From assembly GCA_046259385.1 (NCBI GenBank), contig JBJYWI010000083.1, forward strand, positions 1 through 64,000: 64,000 bases of DNA, given 5' to 3'. Made by a program: the position numbers and the translations under genes. This DNA comes from CAVWDI01 sp046259385. Lineage in GTDB: Bacteria; Chloroflexota; Anaerolineae; Anaerolineales; UBA4823. The notes below the pieces were generated by a model, which was not told where the DNA came from, made no database searches, and saw only the letters and a program-made list of their open reading frames with translations. Positions 18,674 to 30,153 of the stretch are shown here, in pieces. Within the stretch, counting starts at the first letter, position 1. Every line of letters begins with the position of its first letter.

Positions 18674-20602
18674 TTAGATTCCTCGCTGGCGATGAGTGGC
18701 CGCCCGGCTGGTGTAATCAGCAAGGGCAAAATTGAGGCGTTTGAGGTCATCGGTGTGTTGCAGCATCTTCTGCATGTAACCAGTAGCTTTTGGGTCTCCA
18801 TCAGCTTGGGCATCTTCCATCAGGTAACGCAGGTACTCAATATCCTGGCGAAGGTTGCGGGTGCGCAGTTCAAGCAAACCGCGCATTAAATCCTCCTGGA
18901 CACGTTCATCATCTGGGTTAAGTTTGCCTGTGCGTTCCAGCAGATCATCAGCCAGTTCCATCATAGGCAGGGATAGGCTGTTAAAGATGTAATTAAGTGG
19001 TTCACCGATGTCCTGGTTGACGGATTCCTGGAATAAGCGCATTATCGTTTTGTGGTCTGCATGCTGGAAATCACGCGCTGACAGACGCGCTAATCCTGCT
19101 TCCTGGAGGCGACGGTCTACCTGGTAGAGCAGTTCCGGTCTGCGCAGAAGAACCCCCAGGCAGTGTGCCTCCAGCGAGTGACTGCTGGTAGCCGCCGTGT
19201 GTGTCGCTGATTCTCGATCAGGCTCAAGGGTTGGATAGTTTCTGCGTCTGCGGGCAGGCGCTTTCAAGGGGTGAAATTCGAGCAGAGTCCTTTCATCGAT
19301 GTGTAACAGGCGCGCCAATCTCTGTCGATACGTATCTCGTTCAATCGGGTTGGGCAGGTCTTCAATCAAGGGGAAAACCCTCGCAGCGATTTCCGTTTTC
19401 ACTTTTGGATCATCTAGGTCACGTTTGGCTGCAAGCGTTTCCATGACATGAATCACAATTGGGCGCGCATTATCGAGTATCCTTCTCCATTCTTCAGGAT
19501 CGCGGTGGACTATTTCATCCGGGTCCAGTCCTTGTGGGAGCATTGTGACCCGGATATCGGCTTTAAGACGAGCCTCGTGCCGCATAAGGCCGCGCGGGTC
19601 GAAGACCGGATCGCGCTCGCGATCCAGGGTTGCCCGGGCAATATCAAGGCCACGTATAGTAGCTTCCTCGCCGGCGGCGTCCGGGTCAAGGGCCAGGATA
19701 ATATGCTGGGTGTATTTCTTTATAAGGAATAGATGATGTTCCGTAAGTGCAGTACCCATGGGGGAGACAGTATTGGTGAAACCTGCCTGGTGAAGCGCGA
19801 TCACATCGAGATATCCCTCGACAATCGTCACCTGTTCCTGCATTCGAATTGCCCTGCGAGCCCGGTCTAGTCCGTAAAGCAGGCGGCTCTTATCGAATAC
19901 TACCGTCTGGGGGGAGTTAAGAAACTTAGGGACATCTTCCGGGTCCAGGATTCTGGCGCCAAAACCCGCCATCCGGCTGCGGGCATCCCTGATTGGGAAC
20001 ATCAGGCGGTTCCTGAAACGGTCGTACAGGCCGCCTGTATCTCGCTCGCTGGCCAATCCGCAAGCAAGTAGGTCAGGATCCTGATATCCCTTTTGCCGGA
20101 AATGCTGAAGAGTACTTTCCCACGAATCCGGCGCGTAGCCAAGACCGAACGCTTCGATTGTCTGATCAGTAAGGTTGCGCTCATTATGGAGATAATCAAG
20201 GGTTTCGAGTCCCCGGGGGGAATTCCTGAGCTGGTGGCTGTAAAAAACCAGCGCCTCTTCAAGAATTTCGCGCAGACCCTCATTCTCTTCAGCAGCAGCC
20301 TTTTCCTCTTCTGTTGGCGGGCGAAGCTGGATACCGGCTCGATCTGCCAGGTACTTGAGGGTTTCAGAAAAATCCCATCCCTCTTTCTTCATGACAAAAC
20401 CAAAGATGTCACCCCCTTCATTGCATTGGCCGAAACAGCGCCAGGTGCCCGTTTCTGGAAAGACAACGAACGCGGGAGTGCGCGTATTTGGATGGAACGG
20501 GCAAAATCCGGTGTAGTTTTTGCCCGACCGGCGAATATCAACTGTTTCGCGCACCAGGTCTACTATATCGATCCGGGCTTTTATTTCATCTATGGAAGAC
20601 AT
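18674..20602 (-). CDS. dnaG: DNA primase
   Basis: A 642-residue primase that makes RNA primers at replication forks. The N-terminal zinc ribbon has Cys34, His37, Cys56 and Cys60; the second pair is CFGQC, with three residues between the cysteines instead of the usual two. The core follows (RFRNRLMFPIRDARSRMAGFGAR), then a TOPRIM fold with the glutamate in VTIVEGYLDVIALHQAGF and the acidic pair in LALDPDAAGEEA. The last 200 residues are the helicase-binding region. It is followed after 3 bp by the sigma factor gene. A TATAAT on the minus strand at 20678-20673 could be its -10 box, though no good -35 is seen. Confidence 0.95.
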   Translation of the reverse strand: MSSIDEIKARIDIVDLVRETVDIRRSGKNYTGFCPFHPNTRTPAFVVFPETGTWRCFGQCNEGGDIFGFVMKKEGWDFSETLKYLADRAGIQLRPPTEEEKAAAEENEGLREILEEALVFYSHQLRNSPRGLETLDYLHNERNLTDQTIEAFGLGYAPDSWESTLQHFRQKGYQDPDLLACGLASERDTGGLYDRFRNRLMFPIRDARSRMAGFGARILDPEDVPKFLNSPQTVVFDKSRLLYGLDRARRAIRMQEQVTIVEGYLDVIALHQAGFTNTVSPMGTALTEHHLFLIKKYTQHIILALDPDAAGEEATIRGLDIARATLDRERDPVFDPRGLMRHEARLKADIRVTMLPQGLDPDEIVHRDPEEWRRILDNARPIVIHVMETLAAKRDLDDPKVKTEIAARVFPLIEDLPNPIERDTYRQRLARLLHIDERTLLEFHPLKAPARRRRNYPTLEPDRESATHTAATSSHSLEAHCLGVLLRRPELLYQVDRRLQEAGLARLSARDFQHADHKTIMRLFQESVNQDIGEPLNYIFNSLSLPMMELADDLLERTGKLNPDDERVQEDLMRGLLELRTRNLRQDIEYLRYLMEDAQADGDPKATGYMQKMLQHTDDLKRLNFALADYTSRAATHRQRGI

Positions 20603-20954
20603 TCAAGCCTACGACTTTATATCTATTTCAGTCTCAGAGTCTTGCTTGGTAAAAAAACGCCGAATAATTAAAATTATACTCCAGCAGGTAAGCAGCCCGG
20701 TATTCATATTACGGAATAATATTGCGGGTGTCCCAAACCGGTGCAAATTCCCATTTAAAATGGATATCGATTGAATATAAAGCAGGCTGGTCTATAGGTG
20801 TGGGTGTTTAAGCTGGGCTCCTGTTAGTGAAGTGCCCGGGGATTGATTAAAATAAATGTGTATATAATTGTGGATAAATGATGTTTTGTTGTGGAAAAAT
20901 ACCGCGGTGGTGGGGATAAAACCTGAAATTCTGTTGATAACCGTAGGGTAAAGT
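20603..20954. other. 352-bp gene-free region upstream of dnaG
   Basis: No credible gene is seen here on either strand. It carries a possible -10 box for dnaG (TATAAT on the minus strand, 20678-20673, without a convincing -35), an A/T-rich patch at about 20841-20868, and the four-fold DnaA-box-like array at 20869-20940. The rest shows no repeat or hairpin that I could recognise. Confidence 0.6.
20869..20940 (+). promoter_or_regulatory. Array of four DnaA-box-like 9-mers at exact 21-bp spacing
   Basis: Four direct repeats start at 20869 (TGTGGATAA), 20890 (TGTGGAAAA), 20911 (TGGGGATAA) and 20932 (TGTTGATAA). The first is a perfect match to the DnaA box (reverse complement TTATCCACA); each of the others differs from it by one base. 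The step is 21 bp each time, about two helical turns, so all sites face the same side of the DNA. A 28-bp A/T-rich stretch adjoins the first box. This may be part of a replication origin, a DnaA-titrating site, or a DnaA-controlled upstream region of dnaG-rpoD; the sequence alone does not decide. Confidence 0.7.
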
Positions 20955-21863
20955 TCAGCGAGTCCCCAGAATATAAAGAGCGCCGCTCATAAAAATAATC
21001 GCAGTGAGCAAACCGGATCCCCAAAGCAGATAAGCGATGTATCCTTTGCGGTTGTCGAGAAAGAAATACAGCCCGGCAAATAAATCTACCAGAAAAAAGA
21101 ACGTGTTCATTAATGGGAGCAGTAACAACCGGATAGCTGGGATGGCTTCCCCCGGCGTTCCATCTGATAGAAAGCGCAGGTGAATGTCTTCTCCGGATGT
21201 TATCCCAATTGCGACCATTCCCAGAAGGCTTATACAAATCAACGCGCCAGAGATGATCAACAACCTGGCAGGGGTTGACTTCCAGACCAGGTTTAGAATG
21301 TGTGAAGGGTACACCGACTGGGGGTCGAAAGGAATAAAAGAGCCCATCTCGGTGAAACGCTGGTAGGTGTTAATAAATTCAGCCGGCCTGCTGGGAGAAA
21401 GAGCGTAGGCTTTATCTATTCTGGCGATGACGATCAGGTTCTTGGTGCTGGATGCCAGATATTCAATCTCGCCTCCTTGCCTGATTTTGCGGGAGCCCAG
21501 TACGGCCCCAGGCAGGCGGACTAGGGGAAGAGGCAGCCGCGTTTCCAGTTTATCGGCCGGATGCATCCATTGAATTTCGGTTATGGGAATGTCCTCTTGG
21601 CGCAGACCCCAGTGCAACCGGATTCCATCTCTTTCAATCAGGTAGCAGGCATTTCTCAAAGCATATAAGTAATATATTAATATCGGAACTGTACATAATA
21701 TCAACAGGGAGGGAATGAATAAAGAAAGAAAACCTGCGCTTGTCCGGGAGTGTATGGATACCCAAACCGCAATAATTCCCCCTAAAGACAGAATGATCAA
21801 AACTCCGGTGAGGAAGAGATAGCCCCTTCTGCGCGCCGGAAAAAAAGGGTAACTTTTTTGCAC
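20955..21863 (-). CDS. Membrane protein with bacterial PH-like domain
   Basis: A 302-residue protein of unknown role. Two hydrophobic helices lie at about residues 15-70. A soluble stretch follows (about 73-185) with the pattern CYLIERDGIRLHWGLRQEDIP ... PITEIQWM, as in bacterial PH-like (bPH) domains. Three more hydrophobic helices follow (about 197-217, 240-268, 275-298). The start is GTG at 21863, with no Shine-Dalgarno sequence visible; a TATAAA lies seven bases before it on the minus strand. It ends 15 bp from the DnaA-box-like array and 352 bp before dnaG on the same strand. No catalytic motif is seen. Confidence 0.7.
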   Translation of the reverse strand: MQKSYPFFPARRRGYLFLTGVLIILSLGGIIAVWVSIHSRTSAGFLSLFIPSLLILCTVPILIYYLYALRNACYLIERDGIRLHWGLRQEDIPITEIQWMHPADKLETRLPLPLVRLPGAVLGSRKIRQGGEIEYLASSTKNLIVIARIDKAYALSPSRPAEFINTYQRFTEMGSFIPFDPQSVYPSHILNLVWKSTPARLLIISGALICISLLGMVAIGITSGEDIHLRFLSDGTPGEAIPAIRLLLLPLMNTFFFLVDLFAGLYFFLDNRKGYIAYLLWGSGLLTAIIFMSGALYILGTR

Positions 21864-22044
21864 ATTTGTATTTATACCATGTCTGCTGCAAATTTATTGG
21901 CGGGCACCATGGAGCGTTCTTCTGGATCTGATTCGACCGAATGATTTCGTAAAATACGCAGATAAAATCAGCATTGACCGTAAAATTTTTAATTAATATA
22001 ATTGCAGCCTTAGGTTAGTTGCGACTGAGGAGAGAAAGCGAAAA

Positions 22045-22073
22045 TTGATATCGCTCTAAAGAGGTTGTATAAT
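22045..22073 (+). promoter_or_regulatory. Sigma-70 promoter of the NfeD-SPFH operon
   Basis: TTGATA (22045-22050) and a perfect TATAAT (22068-22073) are 17 bases apart. The start site would lie near 22080, leaving a leader of about 34 bases before the ATG at 22114. Confidence 0.8.
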
Positions 22074-22113
22074 GTTTATTAACCAATAACGTAAACCTGA
22101 AACGGAAAAAAAG

Positions 22114-22728
22114 ATGGATATTCTTCTTGATCCCAATATTGCTTACCTGCTGCTGGCAGCTGGCGTCTTCTTTACAGCCCTGGCGATTTTAAGCCCGGGA
22201 ACGGGCGTGCTTGAGATTTTTGGATTGATCACCTTAATTCTGGCGGGCTGGGTTGTATACAGTTTGCAGGGGATAATTAATTGGTGGGCGTTAATTGTCC
22301 TACTTGCCAGTTTTGTTTTATTCTTTCTGGCGCTGAGATATCCAGCGAAACTGGTCTACCTGGCGTGTGCAATAGCGGCAATGGTGGTGGGTTCTGCGTT
22401 CCTGTTCGGGGGCGAGGACTGGTGGTTTCCGGCGGTAAATCCATTTCTGGCTCTGGCGGTCTCTTTGTTTATGGGAGGTTTCTTCTGGATTGCAGGGAGA
22501 AAGATTCTGGAGGCGAGGAGTGCCCGGCCGACCCACGATCTGGAAGCTCTGATTGGCGAGCAAGGTATAGCAAAATCGGATATTCACGAAGAAGGTTCTG
22601 TGCAGGTAGCTGGTGAACTCTGGACAGCTTCAAGTCCAGTGCCGATAAACGAAGGCACAACTGTAAAAGTGGTCGAAAGGGATGGTTTTGTCCTGGTGGT
22701 TGAACCAATAAACGATGAAGAATTTTAA
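22114..22728 (+). CDS. NfeD-family membrane protein (short form)
   Basis: A 204-residue protein. Four hydrophobic helices (residues 5-25, 29-50, 54-75, 85-125) are followed by a soluble C-terminal domain (about 140-204: LIGEQGIAKSDIHEEGSVQVAGELW ... VVERDGFVLVVEP) with the OB-fold pattern of NfeD. The ClpP-like protease domain of long NfeD proteins is absent. It lies 81 bp before an SPFH/band-7 gene; NfeD-SPFH pairs are a known conserved unit acting at membrane microdomains. Start ATG at 22114 is behind a purine-rich stretch (GGAAAAAAAG). Confidence 0.88.
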   Translation: MDILLDPNIAYLLLAAGVFFTALAILSPGTGVLEIFGLITLILAGWVVYSLQGIINWWALIVLLASFVLFFLALRYPAKLVYLACAIAAMVVGSAFLFGGEDWWFPAVNPFLALAVSLFMGGFFWIAGRKILEARSARPTHDLEALIGEQGIAKSDIHEEGSVQVAGELWTASSPVPINEGTTVKVVERDGFVLVVEPINDEEF

Positions 22729-22809
22729 GGACGGCGGCATGGTTGCCATGGAACCGGCGGCGGTGAACAATCAATTGTTTATTCGAAAAATTGAAATGGA
22801 GGTTGTGAA

Positions 22810-23712
22810 ATGTTAGAAAGTGTCAGCAGTGTGGCATTATGCCTGGTTGGTGCGGTGATCCTGATCGCAGTTGCGTTCATCGCCGCTGCTATAAAGGTTG
22901 TCCCGGAATTTCAAAGGCTGGTTATCTTCAGGTTGGGGAGGTGTGTGGGGGCGAAAGGTCCCGGGATAATTTTTCTTATTCCAATTATTGACCGGTCCGT
23001 GAGAGTGGATCTGCGGGAGCAGGTCCGCGAGATACCGCATCAAAATTCGATCACCCAGGACAATGCCTCAGTCAATGTGGATTTTATCTGGTACTACAAG
23101 GTGCTTGACCCAACCCAAAGTGTGCTGCAGGTGCAGGATTTCGAGTCTGCAGCCCAGGGAATGGCGACAACAACCCTGCGGGCGGTGATCGGCGGAATAT
23201 TACTGGATGACGTGCTTTCAAAGCGGGAACATATCAACAACCTGCTGCGGGCGCGCCTGGACGAGGTGACTGAGCGGTGGGGGGTGAAAGTGACGAATGT
23301 AGAGATCAGGGAGATCAATCCGCCCAAGGAGATCCAGGACGCGATGAACCGCCAGATGTCAGCTGAGAGAAACCGGCGGGCAGTGGTGACCGAATCGACC
23401 GGACAGCGCGAAGCCGCCATCAATGTAGCGGACGGTGAAAAACAGGCATCGATTTTAAAGGCGGAGGGTGCCAGGCAGGCAGAGATCCTGTTGGCGGAAG
23501 GCCAGCGCCAGGGACAAATCCTACGCGCGGAAGGTTTCTCGAATGCCCTGAACCAGATTTACAATATCGCCAAAACAGTCGATCCAAAAACGATGACCCT
23601 CCAGTATTTCGACACCCTGAAGGCGTTGGGCTCTTCTCCAGCGACAAAATATATTTTCCCGATGGAGTTCACCAGCTTATTGGAGAATTTTGTAAAAGGC
23701 AAAGAAGAATAA
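22810..23712 (+). CDS. SPFH/band-7 (slipin/stomatin-type) membrane scaffold protein
   Basis: A 300-residue protein with an N-terminal membrane helix (about 6-28). The SPFH domain follows (VVPEFQRLVIFRLGR, GPGIIFLIPIIDR, VDLREQVREIPHQ), then an Ala/Glu-rich coiled coil (about 185-240: repeated AEGxRQAEIL units). It is expected to oligomerise at the inner face of the cell membrane and organise other membrane proteins. Start ATG at 22810 has GGAGG a few bases upstream. The partner is the NfeD protein just upstream. A strong terminator follows at 23724-23769, so the operon is only these two genes. Confidence 0.92.
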   Translation: MLESVSSVALCLVGAVILIAVAFIAAAIKVVPEFQRLVIFRLGRCVGAKGPGIIFLIPIIDRSVRVDLREQVREIPHQNSITQDNASVNVDFIWYYKVLDPTQSVLQVQDFESAAQGMATTTLRAVIGGILLDDVLSKREHINNLLRARLDEVTERWGVKVTNVEIREINPPKEIQDAMNRQMSAERNRRAVVTESTGQREAAINVADGEKQASILKAEGARQAEILLAEGQRQGQILRAEGFSNALNQIYNIAKTVDPKTMTLQYFDTLKALGSSPATKYIFPMEFTSLLENFVKGKEE

Positions 23713-23723
23713 AGTCAGCTAGG

Positions 23724-23769
23724 CAGGGTGTGCAGCAGCCGCAGGGGTATATTGCGCACCCTGTTTTTT
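23724..23769 (+). terminator. Intrinsic terminator after the NfeD-SPFH operon
   Basis: An 11-bp stem (CAGGGTGTGCA paired with TGCGCACCCTG, one G-U pair) with a 24-base loop is followed by six T residues. It ends 9 bases before the next ATG at 23778. Confidence 0.85.
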
Positions 23770-23777
23770 AAATTAAG

Positions 23778-24260
23778 ATGGAGACCTCATCAACCGGAGT
23801 GAGAGGGGACAGAGCCATGATTGAACCGGCATGCTGGAAGGATTTGAATCAGCTGCGCAGGGTGGAAAAGCTGTGCTTTCCAAAAGATTCATGGCCGCTG
23901 TTCGATTTAATCGGTATACTAACATTTCCAAACGTGCTGCGGTTAAAAGCAGTAGCGGATGATAAAATGGTCGGGTTTGTAGGGATCGATATCCGCAACT
24001 CCCAAAGTCAAGCCTGGATTGCCACAATTTGCGTGGAGCCGGATTACCAGCGGAGAGGCATTGCCAGCGCGCTGCTGGTGGAGAGCGAATCCCAACTGCG
24101 CCAGCCAGTCATAAAGCTGAGTGTGCGCGCCACTAATACATCAGCAATTAAACTTTACCGGAAATTCGGTTACCGGGAAATCGAAACATGGCTGGCATAT
24201 TACCGGGATGGTGAAAACGCACTTGTGATGGAAAAGAGAATAGATAGAAAAAGAATTTAA
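23778..24260 (+). CDS. GNAT N-acetyltransferase, RimI-like
   Basis: A 160-residue acetyltransferase. The acetyl-CoA-binding motif A is clear (ICVEPDYQRRGIASALL, about residues 80-96), and motif B follows (SVRATNTSAIKLYRKFGY). This resembles RimI, which acetylates the N-terminus of a ribosomal protein, but the substrate cannot be told from sequence. Two starts are possible, ATG at 23778 and ATG at 23817 (MIEPACW); the second fits the family start better. The stop is directly followed by the RNase D start codon, so the two are co-translated. Confidence 0.82.
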   Translation: METSSTGVRGDRAMIEPACWKDLNQLRRVEKLCFPKDSWPLFDLIGILTFPNVLRLKAVADDKMVGFVGIDIRNSQSQAWIATICVEPDYQRRGIASALLVESESQLRQPVIKLSVRATNTSAIKLYRKFGYREIETWLAYYRDGENALVMEKRIDRKRI

Positions 24261-25406
24261 ATGAAACCCCAGAGTATAGGAGAGCCGGTCTATATATCAA
24301 ACAAGTCTGCGTTGGAAAGGCTGGCTGGCGAACTGTTAAGAGAACAAATAATTGCGGTTGACACTGAATCCAACAGCCTGCATGCGTATCAGGAAAGAGT
24401 ATGCCTGATCCAATTCTCGACCTATTCAACGGACTACCTGGTCGACCCGATTGTCTTAAAGAATGTATCCCCTCTGGAGCCGGTATTTTCCAGCTCGAGG
24501 GTCGAAAAGGTTTTTCATGCTGCGGAATATGATCTGATTTGCCTGCACCGTGATTTTGAATTCAATTTTTCCAACCTGTTTGATACGATGATTGCCGCGG
24601 GTATTCTTGGATACCCGGCTCTAGGTTTGGGTTCGCTATTAAAGGATAAGTTTGGCGTACGCATCAACAAGCGTTACCAGCGGGCAAACTGGGGCGAACG
24701 ACCTTTGCCCATGTATCTCAAACTTTATGCCCAGCAGGATACCCATTACCTGCTTTCGCTGCGCGATTTGCTGCGCAGGGAGCTGATCGAGCGCAATCTG
24801 GTAAGGCTGGCAGTTGAAGATTTTAAACGCTTGTCTCGGGTGAAGGCGATCAAGAAGAATGCATATCAACCCGGAAATGTTGAGCAAAACTTCTGGCGGG
24901 TGAACGGATCGAATGATCTCGTCCCTCAAAAAGCGGCGGTTTTGCTGGAATTATGCCGGTATCGGGACGAAATCGCCCGAAAGAGAGATTTACCGTTGTT
25001 CAAAGTGTTAAGTGACCGGACACTATTGAGTATTGCCGAACAGACCCCAGTTGATCTGGACGAACTGAATAGGGTGCCAGGGGTAAGCGACAGTCAGGTG
25101 AAACGCCACGGTGCCAAGCTCCTGGTTGCGGTTCAGACCGGAATGCAGGCAAAGCCAATTTACCCTCCGAAACGAACAAAATCAAACGGCAAATATTTGT
25201 ACCGGGTGGATAACCTGAAGCAGTGGCGCAAAATCACCGCCCAGAATATGGGTGTGGGCCCGGATGTTATCCTGCCTCGGGATCTATTATTCAAAGTCGC
25301 AAAAAGAAACCCCCATTCCCTGGATGAACTTGCAGAAGTTTTCAAGGCTGTCCCCTGGCGGATGGAACATTTTGGGGAAGAGATAATCGCGGTACTGAAG
25401 GATTAA
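24261..25406 (+). CDS. rnd: Ribonuclease D (DEDDy 3'-5' exonuclease)
   Basis: A 381-residue exonuclease for 3' processing of tRNA and other stable RNA. The DEDDy catalytic residues are visible: Asp34 and Glu36 (IAVDTESNSL), Asp91 (AAEYDLICL), Tyr156 and Asp160 (YAQQDTHYLL). After the nuclease domain an HRDC domain is seen at about 220-290, and a second HRDC-like helical region at about 310-380, the same layout as E. coli RNase D. It starts at the base after the preceding stop codon, and a beta-CASP nuclease follows 3 bp downstream; the cluster therefore has a common RNA-processing theme, close to a tRNA gene. Confidence 0.92.
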   Translation: MKPQSIGEPVYISNKSALERLAGELLREQIIAVDTESNSLHAYQERVCLIQFSTYSTDYLVDPIVLKNVSPLEPVFSSSRVEKVFHAAEYDLICLHRDFEFNFSNLFDTMIAAGILGYPALGLGSLLKDKFGVRINKRYQRANWGERPLPMYLKLYAQQDTHYLLSLRDLLRRELIERNLVRLAVEDFKRLSRVKAIKKNAYQPGNVEQNFWRVNGSNDLVPQKAAVLLELCRYRDEIARKRDLPLFKVLSDRTLLSIAEQTPVDLDELNRVPGVSDSQVKRHGAKLLVAVQTGMQAKPIYPPKRTKSNGKYLYRVDNLKQWRKITAQNMGVGPDVILPRDLLFKVAKRNPHSLDELAEVFKAVPWRMEHFGEEIIAVLKD

Positions 25407-25409
25407 TTG

Positions 25410-26807
25410 ATGAAAATTTGGTTTCACGGCGCTGCTCAAACCGTCACAGGGTCCCAGCATTTAATTGAAGTGAATGGATACCGGCTGCTTCTTGAATGCG
25501 GGCTGTTTCAAGGCCGCCGGAGCGAGACATATGAGCGCAATCGGAATTTTCAATATAACCCTGAGCAGTTGGACGCGGTGATCCTTTCGCATGCCCACAT
25601 CGACCACAGCGGTAATCTTCCGAACCTGGTCAAAACCGGGTACACGGGTCCAATTTACACAACTCCTGCCAGCGCCCATCTCGCCAATCTGATGCTGATA
25701 GATTCTGGACATATCCAGGAGGCGGATGTAGAGTATGTGAATAAAAGAAGGGCTAAGCAGGGATTATCCCCAACTGAACCTCTCTACACGATTGAAGACG
25801 CCGCTCACGTCGCCCAGTATTTTCAACCTATGCCTTACCTCCAGAAGTTCGAGCCGGTACCCGGAGTTGTGGCGTACCTTGTAGATGCCGGACACATACT
25901 GGGTTCTGCGGCTGTTGTTCTGGATATCGAAGAAAAGGGTCGTAAATTCCGCCTGTGGTTTTCTGGTGATATAGGCAGATTGGATCTGCCGTTGATCCGC
26001 GATCCGGTAACCCCCGATAACGCTGACTATATGATCATGGAATGTACATACGGGGACAAACTTCACCGGGAGCCGCAGCAGGCGTACGACGAACTGCGCG
26101 AGGTGGTGAAAAAAACCACCAGCCGGGGCGGTAAGGTAATCATCCCGGCTTTTGCGGTCGGACGCACCCAGGAACTGGTTTACGACCTGCACCGCATGAT
26201 GGACAACGACGAAATACCTGAAATCCCGATTTATGTTGACAGCCCGCTGGCTGTGAACGCTTCAGACATCTTCCGGGCGCATCCGGAATGCTTTGATCAG
26301 GAAACCCGGAAATTTATCGCAAATGATGAGCACAGAGCTGCTCTGGGATTCGACAACCTTGTTTACACACGGTCTGTGGAGGAATCAAAAGCGTTGAACA
26401 ACCGCCGAGACCCGATGGTGATCATCTCGGCTTCGGGGATGGCGGAAGCAGGCCGGATCCTGCATCATCTCAAGAACAACATTGAAAATCCGCTCAACAC
26501 GGTTTTGATTGTCTCCTGGCAGGCGCCCCATACCCTTGGAAGAAGGATAGCTGACCGGGAGGAACGGGTGAAGATCTTTGGTGATGTTTATGAGCTGCGG
26601 GCGGAAGTTCAGACGATCGGCGGCCTTTCCGCTCACGCCGGCCAAGACTTCCTGCTCGATTATGTCCAGGCGACCCGGGATTCTTTGAAAAGCACCTTCC
26701 TTGTGCATGGTGAGGCGAGAGGAGCGGAACCGCTGATAGAGAAAATGAAAGATAACGGGTTTGATAAGGTGTATTTCCCTGAACTGCATTCAAGTGTGGA
26801 GTTATAA
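25410..26807 (+). CDS. Metallo-beta-lactamase/beta-CASP RNA-processing nuclease (CPSF73-like)
   Basis: About 465 residues. The metallo-beta-lactamase motif 2, SHAHIDHSGNLP, lies near residue 54. Others follow: DAGHILGSAAV, FSGDIGR, and the beta-CASP motifs MECTYGDK (A), SASGMAEAGRILHHL (B) and GLSAHAGQ (C). This family cuts or trims RNA. It differs from RNase J (encoded at 47-48.6 kb) in lacking that family's C-terminal domain. I chose the ATG at 25410; an in-frame TTG sits just before it, directly after the RNase D stop. A C-terminal RMK-domain-like region (FLVHGEARGAEPLIEKM) ends the protein. Confidence 0.9.
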   Translation: MKIWFHGAAQTVTGSQHLIEVNGYRLLLECGLFQGRRSETYERNRNFQYNPEQLDAVILSHAHIDHSGNLPNLVKTGYTGPIYTTPASAHLANLMLIDSGHIQEADVEYVNKRRAKQGLSPTEPLYTIEDAAHVAQYFQPMPYLQKFEPVPGVVAYLVDAGHILGSAAVVLDIEEKGRKFRLWFSGDIGRLDLPLIRDPVTPDNADYMIMECTYGDKLHREPQQAYDELREVVKKTTSRGGKVIIPAFAVGRTQELVYDLHRMMDNDEIPEIPIYVDSPLAVNASDIFRAHPECFDQETRKFIANDEHRAALGFDNLVYTRSVEESKALNNRRDPMVIISASGMAEAGRILHHLKNNIENPLNTVLIVSWQAPHTLGRRIADREERVKIFGDVYELRAEVQTIGGLSAHAGQDFLLDYVQATRDSLKSTFLVHGEARGAEPLIEKMKDNGFDKVYFPELHSSVEL

Positions 26808-26871
26808 AACCCCGGCGGGACAGCCAACCCAATCGCGGTTGTAAATAGTAGAATACTTCGGGAGTCTTTGC

Positions 26872-26877
26872 TATAAT
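26872..26877 (+). promoter_or_regulatory. Candidate -10 box of the tRNA-Ser gene
   Basis: A perfect TATAAT lies 39 bases before the tRNA 5' end. No convincing -35 hexamer is found 15-19 bases upstream, so this is only a -10 candidate. Confidence 0.45.
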
Positions 26878-26916
26878 CTTCCACACCGGGCAGGATTGCG
26901 TCCGGTCACATACATC

Positions 26917-30131
<3,215 letters not shown>

Positions 30132-30153
30132 TGCGATGAGATCACCCTTTCAG

